Made by a program: the position numbers and the translations under genes. The notes under the pieces were generated by a model. It did no database searches and was not told the DNA's origin. It was given only the letters and a program-made list of their open reading frames with translations. From Janthinobacterium rivuli (GTDB taxonomy: Bacteria; Pseudomonadota; Gammaproteobacteria; Burkholderiales; Burkholderiaceae_D), in contig NZ_WFLJ01000018.1 in NCBI RefSeq assembly GCF_009208735.1, positions 1 through 64,000 of the forward strand: a DNA stretch of 64,000 bases, written 5' to 3'. This document shows, one piece after another, positions 1-12,383 of the stretch. Every line of letters begins with the position of its first letter. The stretch's first letter is position 1.

Positions 1-1734
1 GCTGCCGCCGTCGCTGAAACGGCGCCGGAAACCGCCGCCGACAAGCCGGCCGAAGCACGTGCTACCCGCGGTCCGCGTCAGATGCGTGGCGTGCAGGCGG
101 AGCGCGCATTGCGCCAGCCGCCGCGCGCCGAAGCGCCGCAGGCGGCCGAGACGGCTGCTGCCGCGCCTGCCGCCGAGCAAGCTGCGGCGCCTGTCGCCGA
201 CGTGTTCGATGCCGAAGGCAACCTCGTGTCCGGTCCACGCCTGCCGCGCGGTCCGCGCAACGACGTGCCGGGCGCCGGCAAGAATGCGGGCAAGAGCCGT
301 AAAAAAGGCAAGGGCCGCCAGGCTGCGCCAGGCAAGGTCAGCGACGCCGACGCCGTGTTCTCGTTCGTCACCTCCGACGCTTTCGACAGCGAAGAAGGCG
401 GCACGGGCCGCGTGCAAAAAGCGGCCGTACGCCGCGACCTGACCTCCGACGACGATGCGCCGAAGCTGCATAAGGTGCTGGCCGAAGCCGGTCTCGGTTC
501 GCGCCGCGACATGGAAGACTTGATCATTTCGGGTCGCGTGTCCGTCAATGGCGAGCCGGCCCACATCGGCCAGCGCATCCTGCCGACCGACCACGTGCGC
601 ATCAATGGCAAGTTGATCCAGCGCCGCGTCAGCAAGAAGCCGCCACGCGTCTTGGTCTACCACAAACCGGCCGGCGAAATCGTCAGCCATAACGATCCGG
701 ACGGCCGTCCTTCCGTGTTCGACCGCCTGCCGACCATGAAGGCGGGCAAGTGGTTGGCCGTTGGCCGCCTTGACTTCAACACGGAAGGCTTGCTGCTGTT
801 TACCACCTCCGGTGACCTGGCCAACCGCCTGATGCACCCGCGCTACGGCATCGACCGCGAGTACGCCGTGCGTACCCTGGGCGAGCTGGAAGAGGGCATG
901 CGCCAGAAGCTGCTGGCCGGCGTCGAGCTGGAAGACGGCCTGGCGCAGTTCTCGAAGATCGCCGATGGCGGCGGCGAAGGCATCAACAAGTGGTACCGCG
1001 TGGTGATCGGCGAAGGCCGTAACCGCGAAGTACGCCGCATGTTCGAAGCCATCGGCCTGACCGTCTCGCGCCTGATCCGTACCCGCTACGGCGCCATGAC
1101 CCTGCCGAGCGGCCTGAAACGCGGCCGCTGGGAAGAGATGGATGAAAACACCGTGCGCGACCTGCTGACCGCCTACGGCATCGAAAAGAAAATGCCGGCA
1201 TCGGGCGACCCCCGTGCCGCTGGCGCCGCCAAGGGCCGCGAAGCGCGCAAGGCGAGCCGCGATGACGAGCCGAATGGCAACCGCATCGACGTGAGCAACC
1301 GCAACGCCGATCCGTTCCCGGTCGCGCCGCGTCGTGGCCAGCCGCAAGGCCAGTTTGCCCGCCCGCAAGGCCAGGGTCGCCCAGGCGGCGCCGGCCGTCC
1401 AGGCGATGCGCGTGGTCCGGGCCGTGGACAGCCGCAAGGCCCGTTCCAGGGTGGCCAGCCCCGCTCGTCGGCATCGTTCGAAGGTGCGCCGCAAGGCCGT
1501 GCTCCGCGCGCCGCCGGTCAGGGTCAAGGCCGTCCGGGTGGCGAAGGCCGCGCGCCGCAACGTGGTCCGCGTCAGCCCGATCCGCTGCAAACGACCTTCG
1601 GCTTCGCCAACACGGGTCCGCGCCGCAATGCCGGCGGTGGTGCCGGTGGTCAGGCGCGTTCCGGTGGCCAGCCGCGTGGCGGCATGGATCGTGGCGGCAT
1701 GGATGGCATGCCGCGCCGCCGCAGCAAAGGTTAA
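1..1734 (+). CDS. rluB: 23S rRNA pseudouridine synthase RluB (5' end outside window)
   Basis: Isomerises a uridine of 23S rRNA (U2605 in E. coli numbering) to pseudouridine during large-subunit maturation. The frame is open from base 1, so the N-terminus lies upstream and 577 codons are visible. An S4 RNA-binding domain ([20 protein letters not shown] and following, about residues 155-205 of the visible part) precedes the catalytic domain with [13 protein letters not shown], whose Asp is the family nucleophile. The enzyme core is flanked by low-complexity tails: an Ala/Pro/Glu-rich N-terminal segment and a C-terminal segment of about 170 residues rich in Gly, Arg, Gln and Pro. Such basic tails are common in betaproteobacterial RluB and probably bind RNA. 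RluB rather than RluE/RluF is inferred from length and tails. Confidence 0.9.
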   Translation, partial: AAAVAETAPETAADKPAEARATRGPRQMRGVQAERALRQPPRAEAPQAAETAAAAPAAEQAAAPVADVFDAEGNLVSGPRLPRGPRNDVPGAGKNAGKSRKKGKGRQAAPGKVSDADAVFSFVTSDAFDSEEGGTGRVQKAAVRRDLTSDDDAPKLHKVLAEAGLGSRRDMEDLIISGRVSVNGEPAHIGQRILPTDHVRINGKLIQRRVSKKPPRVLVYHKPAGEIVSHNDPDGRPSVFDRLPTMKAGKWLAVGRLDFNTEGLLLFTTSGDLANRLMHPRYGIDREYAVRTLGELEEGMRQKLLAGVELEDGLAQFSKIADGGGEGINKWYRVVIGEGRNREVRRMFEAIGLTVSRLIRTRYGAMTLPSGLKRGRWEEMDENTVRDLLTAYGIEKKMPASGDPRAAGAAKGREARKASRDDEPNGNRIDVSNRNADPFPVAPRRGQPQGQFARPQGQGRPGGAGRPGDARGPGRGQPQGPFQGGQPRSSASFEGAPQGRAPRAAGQGQGRPGGEGRAPQRGPRQPDPLQTTFGFANTGPRRNAGGGAGGQARSGGQPRGGMDRGGMDGMPRRRSKG

Positions 1735-1753
1735 TTCGGAAGCGTTTCTTCTT

Positions 1754-1790
1754 GCGCGCCCGCCAATCTGCGGCGGGTGCGCGCTCTTGT
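1754..1790 (+). terminator. GC-rich hairpin after rluB
   Basis: GCGCGCCCGCC (1754-1764) pairs imperfectly with GGCGGGTGCGCGC (1772-1784), followed by a short T-rich stretch (TCTTGT). It lies just after the rluB stop and is a plausible intrinsic terminator, weaker than the one at 1931-1955. Confidence 0.5.
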
Positions 1791-1826
1791 AACTGTTGTA
1801 AGCCGGGCCGCTCCTTGCGTGCGGCA

Positions 1827-1855
1827 TTGCGGCGAAGTTAATAAGAGGTTATAAT
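1827..1855 (+). promoter_or_regulatory. Sigma-70 promoter of the rimP-nusA-infB operon leader
   Basis: TTGCGG (1827-1832), a 17-bp spacer and a perfect TATAAT (1850-1855). It follows the rluB terminator and is the only strong promoter-like sequence before rimP. Transcription should begin near 1862, giving a leader of about 215 nt before the rimP start. Confidence 0.6.
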
Positions 1856-1861
1856 CTGCAG

Positions 1862-1955
1862 CCTAATAAAAGTTCTCCGCAGGGTTGTTTGGTGGGGAGT
1901 GCTTTCATCTGGTTGGGGAAATACAAGAAGATGGGCAGATGCCCATTTTTTTTTT
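1862..1955 (+). ncRNA. Candidate attenuated leader RNA or small RNA before rimP
   Basis: A transcript from the promoter at 1827-1855 would meet a textbook intrinsic terminator after about 94 nt: ATGGGC (1931-1936), loop AGAT, GCCCAT (1941-1946), then ten T residues (1946-1955). No open frame fits this interval. Either a free small RNA is made, or the terminator is an attenuator that must be read through to express rimP-nusA-infB. NusA autoregulates its own operon in other bacteria, which makes attenuation attractive. The class is not recognised, and expression is inferred only from the promoter-terminator pair. Confidence 0.45.
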
Positions 1956-1970
1956 GTTGAACCGTTTGTA

Positions 1971-1990
1971 ATGGCTCCGCAAGGGGCCAT
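1971..1990 (+). other. GNRA-capped hairpin in the rimP leader
   Basis: ATGGCTCC (1971-1978) pairs with GGGGCCAT (1983-1990) through one G-U pair, across the tetraloop GCAA. It lies 15 nt beyond the leader terminator and could be part of an antitermination structure or an RNase site. Confidence 0.4.
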
Positions 1991-2078
1991 ATATGACTTG
2001 AATGCGTGTTTTTGCATGTTGTAGGCGCCCGATGCGGCGCTGGCATGCCGAAAACGGGCCTTATTTCTGGAGAATTTC

Positions 2079-4129
<2,051 letters not shown>

Positions 4130-4175
4130 TTTGAGTATCTTTATCATCTCCGCGACACATAGAAAAGAGGACTGA

Positions 4176-7034
4176 ATGGCGAGTAACAACGTAGCCCAAT
4201 TTGCCACCGAACTGAAGATGCCTGCAGATTTGCTGCTGACGCAGCTGCGTTCTGCCGGCGTCGAGAAAAGTTCGACGTCAGATCCATTGTCGAAAGATGA
4301 TAAGGACAAGCTTTTGGATCATCTGCGCCGCACACACGGCGCAGCGGCTGACACAGAAAAGAAAAAAATCACCGTGACCCGCAAGGAAACGACTGAGATC
4401 AAGCAAGCTGACGCCACCGGCAAATCGCGCACCATCCAGGTGGAAGTGCGCAAGAAACGCACTTTCGTCCAGCGTGACGAAGCTGCGCCGGTCGCAGCAG
4501 AACCGGTCGCGCCTGCCGCACCGGTGATCGATCCCGCCGACGTGGCGCGCCGTGAAGAAGAAGCCCGTAAACAGGCTGAACTGATCGCCCGCCAGGAAGC
4601 CGATCTGCGCGAAAAGCAAGAACGTCTGGCCAAGCTCGACGCGGAAAAAGAAGCCCAGGCGAAAGCCACGCAACAGGCTGAGTTGGCCGCGAAGAAAGAA
4701 GCGGAAGCGGAAGCGAAGAAAGCGGCCGCCAAGGCTGCCGCCGCGCCTGCCGCCAGCGCCGCCGCGCCTGTCGTTGATGACGCCGCCGCCGAAGCGAAAA
4801 AAGCCGCCGCCGCTGAAGAAGCGAAGAAGAAAGCTGCCGCCGCTGCTGTTGCTGCCAAGGAAGCCGCTGACAAAGCGGAAGCCACCGAGCGTGCACGCAA
4901 GGCCGTTGCCGACGAAGTCGCCCAGATCAAGGCCATGATGAACGCGCCACGCCGCGCCATCAAGGCACCGGAACCCGTACCGGTTCCGGTCAAGCCAAAG
5001 GCGCCGGAAGGCACCCTGCACAAGCCTGCTGACAAGAAACCTGGCGACAAGCCGGGCGACAAGAAGCCTGCTGTTGCAGACAAGAAATCCATCAAGTCGG
5101 CCAATGTGTCGTCCACCTGGTCCGATGACGCGAAAAAACGCGGCACCACCGGTGGTCCCAAGCCACGCGGCAACAGCGGCCCAGGCGGCCGTGACAGCTG
5201 GCGCGGTGGCGCGAAGGGCCGTCGCCCGACGCACCATGACGACCGTGAATCGAACTTCCAGGCGCCGACGGAAGCCGTCGTCAAGGACGTGCACGTACCG
5301 GAAACGATCACCGTGGCCGAACTGGCACACAAGATGTCCGTCAAGGCATCCGAAGTCATCAAGCATTTGATGAAATTGGGCCAGATGTGCACGATCAACC
5401 AGGTGCTGGACCAGGAAACCGCCATGATTCTGGTGGAAGAAATGGGCCACAAGGCGTTCGCCGCCGAACTGGACGATCCGGAAGCGCTGCTGGCCGACGT
5501 GGGCGAACACGCGCACTTCGAAACCAAGCCGCGCGCACCGGTGGTCACCGTCATGGGTCACGTCGACCACGGCAAGACCTCGCTGCTCGACTATATTCGT
5601 CGTGCCAAGGTTGCCTCCGGCGAAGCGGGTGGCATTACGCAGCATATCGGCGCTTACCACGTCGATACGCCACGCGGCATGATCACCTTCCTCGACACCC
5701 CGGGCCACGAAGCGTTTACCGCGATGCGTGCCCGTGGCGCCAAGGCAACCGACATCGTCATTCTGGTGGTTGCCGCCGACGATGGCGTGATGCCGCAAAC
5801 GAAAGAAGCGATTGCCCATGCGAAAGCAGCCGGCGTACCGCTGGTGGTGGCGATCAACAAGGTCGACAAACCAGGTGGCAACGTGGACCGCGTGACGCAG
5901 GAACTGGTCGCCGAGCAAGTCGTGCCGGAAGAATACGGTGGCGAATCGCCATTCGTGCCGGTCTCGGCCAAAACGGGTCAGGGTATCGACGACCTGCTGG
6001 AACAAGTGCTGTTGCAAGCCGAAGTGCTGGAACTGACGGCACCGGTCGATGCGCCTGCGCGCGGCCTGGTAGTCGAGGCACGTCTGGACAAGGGCCGTGG
6101 TCCTGTCGCGACGATCCTGGTGCAGTCCGGTACCCTGAAACGCGGCGACGTGATTCTGGCTGGCTCTTCGTATGGCCGTGTTCGCGCCATGCTGGACGAG
6201 AACGGCAAGTCCATCGCTGAAGCGGGTCCTTCGATTCCGGTCGAAATCCAGGGCTTGACGGAAGTGCCGGTTGCCGGTGAAGAAGTCGTCGTCATGGCTG
6301 ACGAGCGCAAGGCGCGTGAAATCGGTCTGTTCCGTCAAGGTAAGTTCCGCGACGTGAAACTGGCGAAACAGCAAGCGGCGAAACTGGAAAACATGTTCGA
6401 CCAGATGGCCGAAGGCGAAGTGAAAAACTTGCCATTGATCATCAAAACCGACGTGCAAGGTTCGCAAGAAGCGCTGGTTGGCTCGCTGCAGAAACTGTCG
6501 ACTTCCGAAGTGCGCGTACAAGTGGTTCACGCCGCTGTCGGCGGCATCACGGAATCGGACGTCAACCTGGCAGTCGCCTCGAAAGCGGTCATCATCGGCT
6601 TTAACGCCCGTGCTGATGCCCAGGCACGCAAGCTGGCCGAGTCGAATGGCGTGGACATTCGCTACTACAACATCATTTACGATGCGATCGACGAGATCAA
6701 ATCGGCGTTGTCGGGCATGTTGGCACCAGAGAAACGCGAAACCGTCATCGGCCAGGTCGAGATCCGCCAGGTTATCCTGGTCTCGAAAGTGGGCGCGATT
6801 GCCGGTTGCCTGGTCACCGATGGCGTGGTCAAGCGTGCTTCTTCCGTCCGCCTGTTGCGCAACAACATCGTGGTGTGGAGCGGCGAGATCGACTCCCTGA
6901 AACGCTTCAAGGACGATGCGAAAGAAGTTCGCGCCGGTCTGGAGTGCGGCCTGTCGCTGAAGAACTACAACGACATTCAGGTTGGCGACACGCTGGAAGT
7001 ATTCGAAGTCCAGGAAATCGCTCGTACCCTGTAA
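4176..7034 (+). CDS. infB: Translation initiation factor IF-2
   Basis: A 952-residue GTPase that places initiator fMet-tRNA on the 30S subunit and drives subunit joining. An IF2-N domain (1-50) is followed by a long Ala/Lys/Glu-rich linker (about 60-300), a second IF2-N helical module (about 370-430), and the GTPase domain with [12 protein letters not shown] (G1), DTPGHEAF (G3) and NKVDKP (G4). Domains II, III and the fMet-binding C domain follow. The start ATG at 4176 lies 8 nt behind the purine-rich sequence AAAAGAGG. The Ala/Lys linker varies in length among relatives. Internal initiation producing shorter IF-2 forms, as in E. coli, is possible but was not resolved here. Confidence 0.97.
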   Translation: MASNNVAQFATELKMPADLLLTQLRSAGVEKSSTSDPLSKDDKDKLLDHLRRTHGAAADTEKKKITVTRKETTEIKQADATGKSRTIQVEVRKKRTFVQRDEAAPVAAEPVAPAAPVIDPADVARREEEARKQAELIARQEADLREKQERLAKLDAEKEAQAKATQQAELAAKKEAEAEAKKAAAKAAAAPAASAAAPVVDDAAAEAKKAAAAEEAKKKAAAAAVAAKEAADKAEATERARKAVADEVAQIKAMMNAPRRAIKAPEPVPVPVKPKAPEGTLHKPADKKPGDKPGDKKPAVADKKSIKSANVSSTWSDDAKKRGTTGGPKPRGNSGPGGRDSWRGGAKGRRPTHHDDRESNFQAPTEAVVKDVHVPETITVAELAHKMSVKASEVIKHLMKLGQMCTINQVLDQETAMILVEEMGHKAFAAELDDPEALLADVGEHAHFETKPRAPVVTVMGHVDHGKTSLLDYIRRAKVASGEAGGITQHIGAYHVDTPRGMITFLDTPGHEAFTAMRARGAKATDIVILVVAADDGVMPQTKEAIAHAKAAGVPLVVAINKVDKPGGNVDRVTQELVAEQVVPEEYGGESPFVPVSAKTGQGIDDLLEQVLLQAEVLELTAPVDAPARGLVVEARLDKGRGPVATILVQSGTLKRGDVILAGSSYGRVRAMLDENGKSIAEAGPSIPVEIQGLTEVPVAGEEVVVMADERKAREIGLFRQGKFRDVKLAKQQAAKLENMFDQMAEGEVKNLPLIIKTDVQGSQEALVGSLQKLSTSEVRVQVVHAAVGGITESDVNLAVASKAVIIGFNARADAQARKLAESNGVDIRYYNIIYDAIDEIKSALSGMLAPEKRETVIGQVEIRQVILVSKVGAIAGCLVTDGVVKRASSVRLLRNNIVVWSGEIDSLKRFKDDAKEVRAGLECGLSLKNYNDIQVGDTLEVFEVQEIARTL

Positions 7035-7048
7035 TCACAGCAGCAATG

Positions 7049-7122
7049 GCGCGGACATAGTGATGTCCGCGCAAACACGTGGGGCGCATTGGTCAACGGG
7101 CAACCGTTTGACCCATGCGCCC
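7049..7122 (+). other. Two stable hairpins in the infB-rbfA spacer
   Basis: A perfect 10-bp stem GCGCGGACAT (7049-7058) / ATGTCCGCGC (7063-7072) with loop AGTG is followed by a longer imperfect stem pairing GGGCGCAT (7082-7089) with ATGCGCCC (7115-7122), whose inner part pairs GGTCAA with TTGACC. Neither has a T tract, so transcription probably continues to rbfA. They may be processing or mRNA-stability sites. Confidence 0.5.
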
Positions 7123-7148
7123 TGCGGCACTTAGGACAGCATAAAATC

Positions 7149-7565
7149 ATGGCTAAACATAGCAAAACCATGCCAGCGCGCGGCTTGCGCGTGGCCGACC
7201 AGATCCAGCGCGATCTGGCTGAAATCGTCGCCTACGAATTGAAGGATCCGCGCGTCGGCACGATGATCACCATCACCGAAGTGCAGATCACGCCCGACTA
7301 CGCGCACGCCAAGGTGTTTTTCACGATGTTGAAAGACAGCAAGGAAGCCATTAAGAACACCACCGAAGGCCTGATGGCCGCGTCTGGCTTCATCCGTGGC
7401 TTGCTGGGCAAGCGCCTGCACATCCACACCTTGCCGATGCTGCATTTCGTGCACGACAGCTCGACATCGCGCGGCATGGAAATGTCCTTGCTGATCGACA
7501 AGGCCAACGCCACGCGCGCGGCCGACGCCGAGCCGGACGCGAAACCCGAGACGGACGAGCAATAA
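7149..7565 (+). CDS. rbfA: 30S ribosome-binding factor RbfA
   Basis: A 138-residue KH-fold protein needed for late 16S rRNA 5'-end processing and for growth in the cold. Family signatures are [14 protein letters not shown] near the start and [12 protein letters not shown], followed by [10 protein letters not shown]. The ATG at 7149 was chosen because it gives the family N-terminus ([20 protein letters not shown]); an upstream in-frame start at 7089 would add 20 residues encoded by the predicted hairpin. The acidic, alanine-rich C-terminus after residue 115 is variable. It lies 2 nt before truB. Confidence 0.95.
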   Translation: MAKHSKTMPARGLRVADQIQRDLAEIVAYELKDPRVGTMITITEVQITPDYAHAKVFFTMLKDSKEAIKNTTEGLMAASGFIRGLLGKRLHIHTLPMLHFVHDSSTSRGMEMSLLIDKANATRAADAEPDAKPETDEQ

Positions 7566-7567
7566 CA

Positions 7568-8503
7568 GTGGCGGGTCCGAAGAAACCACCGGGCATCAAG
7601 CGGGTGCGCGACCTGGTCGATGGCGTCTTGCTGCTGGATAAGCCCGTCGGCTGGTCCAGCAACGATGCCCTGATCAAGGCCAAGCGCGTGCTGAACGCGA
7701 AGAAGGCGGGGCATACGGGCACCCTGGATCCGTTCGCCACGGGTTTGCTGCCGCTGTGCTTTGGCGAGGCGACGAAGTTCTCGCAAGACTTGCTGGAAGC
7801 CGACAAGACCTACGAAACCCTGGTGCACCTGGGGCAGACGACGGATACGGGCGATACCGAGGGCGACGTGCTGGAAACGCGCGACGTCAACGTCACGCAA
7901 GAGCAGATCGAAGCCGTGCTGGCGCGGTTCCGCGGGCCGATCCTGCAGACGCCGCCCATGTACTCGGCCCTGAAAAGAGACGGCAAGCCCTTATATGAGT
8001 ATGCAAGGGCAGGCATCACCCTGGAGCGCGAAGCGCGCCCGGTGACCATCCACAAGCTCGAGTTTCTCGGCTATGAAGCCCCGTTCCTGAAATTGTCGGT
8101 GATGTGCAGCAAAGGCACGTATATCCGCGTGCTGGGCGAAGACATCGGCCATGCCCTCGGTTGCGGCGGCCATCTGAACGCCTTGCGCCGCACGCAGGTG
8201 GGCAATCTGACGCTCGATGGCGTCGTGACCCTGGATGCGCTGACGGCGCATGCCGAGCCGTTGAGCTTGCTGGCGCCCGTCGATGCATTATTGTCGAGTT
8301 TCCCCGCCGTCCAGCTGACGGAAGAATTGGCCAAGCGTTTCCTGCATGGCCAGCGCATCGCGCTGGGCAAGGAAGACGTCGCCGTGCCAGCCGAACCGGG
8401 CAGGGTGCGCGTGTATCACGACAGCAAATTGCTGGGCACGGGCCAGTTGCAGGAATACAGCATCCTGGCGCCCGAGAGGCTCATTGCCACGGCGCATCAA
8501 TAA
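7568..8503 (+). CDS. truB: tRNA pseudouridine-55 synthase TruB
   Basis: A 311-residue enzyme that makes pseudouridine 55 in the T-loop of nearly all tRNAs. The catalytic motif is AGHTGTLDPFATGLLPL, with the nucleophilic Asp in TLDPFA. Further family motifs are the YSALKRDGKPLYEYAR segment and the CSKGTYIRVLGEDIG region. The start is GTG at 7568, 2 nt after the rbfA stop, and gives the normal length. It is the last gene of the rimP operon; an intrinsic terminator follows at 8527. Confidence 0.95.
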   Translation: MAGPKKPPGIKRVRDLVDGVLLLDKPVGWSSNDALIKAKRVLNAKKAGHTGTLDPFATGLLPLCFGEATKFSQDLLEADKTYETLVHLGQTTDTGDTEGDVLETRDVNVTQEQIEAVLARFRGPILQTPPMYSALKRDGKPLYEYARAGITLEREARPVTIHKLEFLGYEAPFLKLSVMCSKGTYIRVLGEDIGHALGCGGHLNALRRTQVGNLTLDGVVTLDALTAHAEPLSLLAPVDALLSSFPAVQLTEELAKRFLHGQRIALGKEDVAVPAEPGRVRVYHDSKLLGTGQLQEYSILAPERLIATAHQ

Positions 8504-8526
8504 GTCACAGCAACGTCACATTACCC

Positions 8527-8557
8527 AGCGACACTCGTCAAACAGTGTCGCTTTTTT
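8527..8557 (+). terminator. Intrinsic terminator of the rimP-truB operon
   Basis: Perfect 9-bp stem AGCGACACT (8527-8535) / AGTGTCGCT (8544-8552), 8-nt loop, then six T residues (8552-8557). It sits 24 nt after the truB stop. Confidence 0.9.
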
Positions 8558-8710
8558 AAACAAACCGTCCCCGACTGTGGGAGCCGCCAGCATTTTTAGA
8601 TAGCGTTGCAACGCAACATGCTATACTACGCGGTTCCGGAAATAGATTAGCATTCGGGTATCTCGTACACCTTGTACGCACTCCGCAGTTTTTCAGTAAC
8701 TACTACGACC

Positions 8711-10543
8711 ATGTCAAATACAAAACGCGCAATTCGTAATATCGCCATTATCGCCCACGTTGACCACGGCAAAACCACGCTGGTGGATCAGCTGCTGCGC
8801 CAGTCCGGCACCTTCCGTGAAAACCAAGCGGTCGACACCCGAGTCATGGACTCGAACGACCTGGAAAAGGAGCGCGGCATTACGATTCTGTCGAAGAACT
8901 GCGCTGTTGAGTACGAAGGCACCCACATCAACATCGTCGACACCCCAGGCCACGCCGACTTCGGCGGCGAAGTGGAACGTGTTCTGTCGATGGTTGACTC
9001 GGTTCTGCTGCTGATCGATGCACAGGAAGGCCCGATGCCGCAAACCCGTTTCGTCACGCGCAAGGCGCTGGCACTGGGTCTGAAGCCTATCGTGATCGTC
9101 AACAAGATCGACCGTCCAGGCGCACGTCCGGACTGGGCCATCAACCAGACGTTCGAACTGTTCGACAAGCTGGGCGCGACCGACGAACAACTGGATTTCC
9201 CTATCATTTACGCTTCGGGCCTGAACGGCTATGCCGGCCTGACCGAAGACGTGCGCGGCGGCGACATGAAGCCGATGTTCGACGCCATCCTGGAACACGT
9301 TCCAGTACGTGACGACAATCCGGAAGGTCCGCTGCAAATGCAGATCACCTCGCTGGACTACTCGTCGTACGTCGGCAAGATCGGCATTGGCCGCGTCAAC
9401 CGCGGTACCGTTAAAGTTGGTCAAGACGTGCTGGTCATCAATGGCCCAGGCGCGACCCCGATCAAGGGCCGCATCAACCAGGTGCTGAACTTCAAGGGCC
9501 TGGAGCGCGTGCTGGTGGACGAAGCCGTTGCCGGCGACATCTGCCTGATCAACGGTATCGACGAAATCGGCATCGGTTCGACCCTGTGCGCACTGGACAC
9601 CCCGGAAGCGCTGCCGATGCTGACCGTCGACGAGCCAACCCTGACCATGAACTTCATGGTCAACAACTCGCCGCTGGCTGGCCGCGAAGGTAAGTTCGTG
9701 ACCTCGCGTCAACTGCGTGACCGTCTGGAAAAAGAATTGAAAGCCAACGTTGCTCTGCGCGTGGCACCAACCGACGACGACACGATCTTTGAAGTATCGG
9801 GCCGCGGCGAGCTGCACCTGACGATTCTGATCGAAAACATGCGTCGCGAAGGCTTCGAGCTGGCCGTGTCGCGTCCACGCGTGGTCTTCAAAATGGTCGA
9901 TGGCGTGCGCCACGAGCCGTTTGAAAACCTGTCGGTTGACGTGGAAGAAGTCAACCAGGGCGGCGTCATGGAAGAACTGGGCCGTCGTCGTGGCGACCTG
10001 CAAAACATGGAATCGGATGGCAAGGGCCGCGTGCGTCTCGAGTACCTGATCCCGGCGCGTGGCCTGATCGGCTTCCAGGGCGAATTCATGACCCTGACCC
10101 GCGGTACGGGCCTGATGAGCCACGTATTCCATGAATACGCGCCAGTCGACAACACCCGTGGCGAAATGGCTGGCCGTCGTAACGGCGTGCTGATCTCGCA
10201 AGATGACGGCGCCGCCGTTGCTTACGCCATCTGGAAACTGCAAGACCGCGGCCGCATGTTCGTGTCGCACAATGACCCGGTCTACGAAGGCATGGTCATC
10301 GGTATCCACTCGCGCGACAACGACCTGGTCGTCAACCCGATCAAGGGCAAGCAGCTGACCAACGTGCGTTCGTCGGGTACCGACGAAGCGGTGCGCCTGG
10401 TACCGCCAATTCAGATGTCGCTGGAATACGCGGTCGAATTCATCGAGGACGACGAACTGGTGGAAATCACGCCTAAATCGATCCGTCTGCGCAAGCGCTT
10501 CCTGAAAGAGCACGAGCGTAAAAAAGCGTCGCGTGATTCGTAA
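8711..10543 (+). CDS. typA: Translational GTPase TypA/BipA
   Basis: A 610-residue elongation-factor-like GTPase involved in ribosome assembly and in stress or cold adaptation. GTPase motifs are [15 protein letters not shown] (G1), GITILSKN (G2), [13 protein letters not shown] (G3) and [10 protein letters not shown] (G4). Domain II, the EF-G-like domains III and V and the BipA-specific C-terminal domain follow to the usual length. The ATG at 8711 matches the conserved start [19 protein letters not shown]; an upstream in-frame start at 8672 adds 13 atypical residues. A TATACT hexamer lies at 8622-8627, but no well-spaced -35 was found. Confidence 0.96.
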   Translation: MSNTKRAIRNIAIIAHVDHGKTTLVDQLLRQSGTFRENQAVDTRVMDSNDLEKERGITILSKNCAVEYEGTHINIVDTPGHADFGGEVERVLSMVDSVLLLIDAQEGPMPQTRFVTRKALALGLKPIVIVNKIDRPGARPDWAINQTFELFDKLGATDEQLDFPIIYASGLNGYAGLTEDVRGGDMKPMFDAILEHVPVRDDNPEGPLQMQITSLDYSSYVGKIGIGRVNRGTVKVGQDVLVINGPGATPIKGRINQVLNFKGLERVLVDEAVAGDICLINGIDEIGIGSTLCALDTPEALPMLTVDEPTLTMNFMVNNSPLAGREGKFVTSRQLRDRLEKELKANVALRVAPTDDDTIFEVSGRGELHLTILIENMRREGFELAVSRPRVVFKMVDGVRHEPFENLSVDVEEVNQGGVMEELGRRRGDLQNMESDGKGRVRLEYLIPARGLIGFQGEFMTLTRGTGLMSHVFHEYAPVDNTRGEMAGRRNGVLISQDDGAAVAYAIWKLQDRGRMFVSHNDPVYEGMVIGIHSRDNDLVVNPIKGKQLTNVRSSGTDEAVRLVPPIQMSLEYAVEFIEDDELVEITPKSIRLRKRFLKEHERKKASRDS

Positions 10544-10554
10544 TCTGTTGTAGC

Positions 10555-10574
10555 GCATGGCCTGCGGGCCATGC
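10555..10574 (+). other. Hairpin after typA
   Basis: GCATGGCC (10555-10562), loop TGCG, GGCCATGC (10567-10574): a perfect 8-bp stem just after the typA stop. No T tract follows, so it is a weak terminator or a 3'-end stabiliser. Confidence 0.4.
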
Positions 10575-10662
10575 CACGCTCAAGCCCGTTGCTCCGCCTT
10601 TCCTTCACCGGTGAGGCGCGCAGCGGGTTTGTCATTTGCAGCTCCTGTTTTTTGTAGACACC

Positions 10663-11658
10663 ATGACTTCCTCTTCTTTGCCTTCCCGCCGCCTGTCCGT
10701 CGCCCCGATGATGGACTGGACCGACCGCCATTGCCGCAAGTTCCACCGCGAAATCACGCGCCACACCTGGCTCTACACCGAGATGGTGACGACGGGCGCG
10801 CTCGTGTACGGCGACGTGGAGCGCCATCTGCGCTTCAATGAGGAAGAGCATCCGGTGGCGCTGCAGCTGGGCGGCAGCGACCCGACAGACCTGGCCACCA
10901 GCGCCAAGCTGGGCCAGCAGTGGGGCTACGACGAGGTCAACCTCAATTGCGGCTGCCCTTCCGAGCGCGTGCAGAAGGGCGCGTTTGGCGCCTGCCTGAT
11001 GGCCGAGCCGCAACTGGTGGCCGACTGCGTGAAAGCCATGCGCGACGTGGTCGATATCGACGTGACGGTGAAACACCGCATCGGCATCGATGACAGCGAA
11101 TCGTACGACTTCGTGCGCGACTTCGTCGGCACCGTGGCCGATGCCGGCTGCAAGACGTTTATCGTGCATGCGCGCAACGCCATCCTGAAAGGCCTGAGCC
11201 CGAAGGAAAACCGCGAAGTGCCGCCCCTGAAATACGATTACGCCTATCGCTTGAAACGCGACTTCCCCCAGTTCGAGTTCATCATCAATGGCGGCATCAA
11301 GACTCTGGACGAGATCGATCTGCACCTGCAGCACCTCGATGGCGTGATGCTGGGCCGCGAGGCGTATCACAACCCCTACGTGATGGCACAGTTCGACCAG
11401 CGCTATTACGGCGACGACGCTCCCGTCAAAACGCGCGAACAGGTGCTCGAAGCGATGATTCCGTATATCAGCGCGCAGCTGGAGAAGGAAGCGGGGCGCT
11501 TGAAACTGAACAGCGTCACGCGCCACATGCTGGGCCTGATGCAAAACCTGCCCGGCGCGCGCGGCTTCCGCCAGACCCTGTCCGATTCGAAGAAGCTGGC
11601 GTCGGGCGACCCGCGTTTGCTGCTGGAAGCGGCGGCGCGCCTGTCCTTGCCGGCGTAA
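10663..11658 (+). CDS. dusA: tRNA dihydrouridine(20/20a) synthase DusA
   Basis: A 331-residue FMN- and NADPH-dependent enzyme that reduces uridine 20/20a in the D-loop of tRNA. The TIM-barrel signature LSVAPMMDWTDRHCR opens the domain. VNLNCGCPSERVQKG contains the catalytic Cys region, followed by FGACLM as in DusA rather than DusB or DusC. HARNAILKGLSPKENR is the DusA-specific phosphate/FMN loop. The ATG at 10663 gives the standard start; a TTG at 10636 would add nine residues. The stop overlaps the next gene by one base (TAATG). Confidence 0.94.
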   Translation: MTSSSLPSRRLSVAPMMDWTDRHCRKFHREITRHTWLYTEMVTTGALVYGDVERHLRFNEEEHPVALQLGGSDPTDLATSAKLGQQWGYDEVNLNCGCPSERVQKGAFGACLMAEPQLVADCVKAMRDVVDIDVTVKHRIGIDDSESYDFVRDFVGTVADAGCKTFIVHARNAILKGLSPKENREVPPLKYDYAYRLKRDFPQFEFIINGGIKTLDEIDLHLQHLDGVMLGREAYHNPYVMAQFDQRYYGDDAPVKTREQVLEAMIPYISAQLEKEAGRLKLNSVTRHMLGLMQNLPGARGFRQTLSDSKKLASGDPRLLLEAAARLSLPA

Positions 11659-12119
11659 TGGAAGACTTCCACGGCCAGGCGCGCCTGATTGACGGCTATC
11701 TGCTGGCCGTCAGCGCGCTCAAGGATGACGGCAGCCTCTTCGGCTGTTCCTATCTGGGCGCGCTGGCGCCGCAGGCGTCCTTCGACGCCGTGTGCCGCGC
11801 GCTGCGGCTGCCGCCGGACGCTGTACGCCTGCAGCCGATCGGGACGGTCGCGTCCAGCGGCGTCCTGTGCACGCCGCGCCAGTGGCTGCTGGAGCGCTTG
11901 AACCCGACGAGCGAGGTGGACCGCCAGCCGCTCGACGCGCGCCTGTTCGACGGTTTCGAGCGGGAATTGGCCGAACTGCTGGGCGGCGAACCCCGCTGGT
12001 ATCAACTGGTATCGTCCGGTCAGCGCAGCCTGGCTGGACAATTGGGCGCCATCTGGAGCGTCTTTGTCTTTGGCACAGAGCGTCACGCCTATGTGATGCA
12101 TTGCAGCTGGGACCGCTGA
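11658..12119 (+). CDS. Conserved hypothetical protein coupled to dusA
   Basis: A 153-residue soluble protein of unrecognised family. Its ATG shares one base with the dusA stop (TAATG), so translation is probably coupled. The central part has a hydrophobic core (SLFGCSYLGALAP) and the C-terminus ends in an alternating beta-like segment (IWSVFVFGTERHAYVMHC). There is no signal peptide or transmembrane segment. Codon use is high-GC3 like its neighbours, supporting a real gene. No function is proposed; the coupling to dusA is the only contextual hint. Confidence 0.75.
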   Translation: MEDFHGQARLIDGYLLAVSALKDDGSLFGCSYLGALAPQASFDAVCRALRLPPDAVRLQPIGTVASSGVLCTPRQWLLERLNPTSEVDRQPLDARLFDGFERELAELLGGEPRWYQLVSSGQRSLAGQLGAIWSVFVFGTERHAYVMHCSWDR

Positions 12120-12131
12120 TCCAACTTGTCT

Positions 12132-12157
12132 ATACCGCTGCGCGGACGCAGTGGTAT
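12132..12157 (+). terminator. Weak terminator-like hairpin after the dusA operon
   Basis: ATACCGCTGCG (12132-12142) pairs with CGCAGTGGTAT (12147-12157) with one G-T pair and loop CGGA. It stands 12 nt after the stop, with only a very short T tract. Confidence 0.45.
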
Positions 12158-12344
12158 TGTCCGCACGCCCCCTTCCTCTGAGTACCCCTCCCGATACGAT
12201 GTTTTTTGGCTATGCCATGTGTTGTAAATGCGCTGTTTCGGCGCATGCCCGCACTGCCATGGGGCATTTCTAAGAGGCAAGAATCGGCGTTGTTGCCATT
12301 TCCCCGAAGAAAGTTAATCTGCTATTTATTCAGGTACTTATTGC

Positions 12345-12374
12345 TTGCTTTGAGGCAAAATTTACACCTATAAT
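12345..12374 (+). promoter_or_regulatory. Possible promoter of the chemoreceptor gene
   Basis: TTGCTT (12345-12350), an 18-bp spacer and TATAAT (12369-12374). The -10 lies within a 16-bp palindrome (CTATAAT TG ATTATAG, 12368-12383) that could be an operator. A transcript from here has a leader of about 255 nt. No flagellar sigma-28 promoter matching the usual consensus was found. Confidence 0.4.
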
Positions 12375-12383
12375 TGATTATAG

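Noticed and set aside
4278-6530. 750-codon open frame antisense to infB
   Set aside because: Long shadow frame produced by high GC3 in infB; low-complexity His/Arg/Gln-rich product without domains.
8714-10558. 614-codon open frame antisense to typA
   Set aside because: Shadow frame of typA; no recognisable product, no ribosome-binding site.
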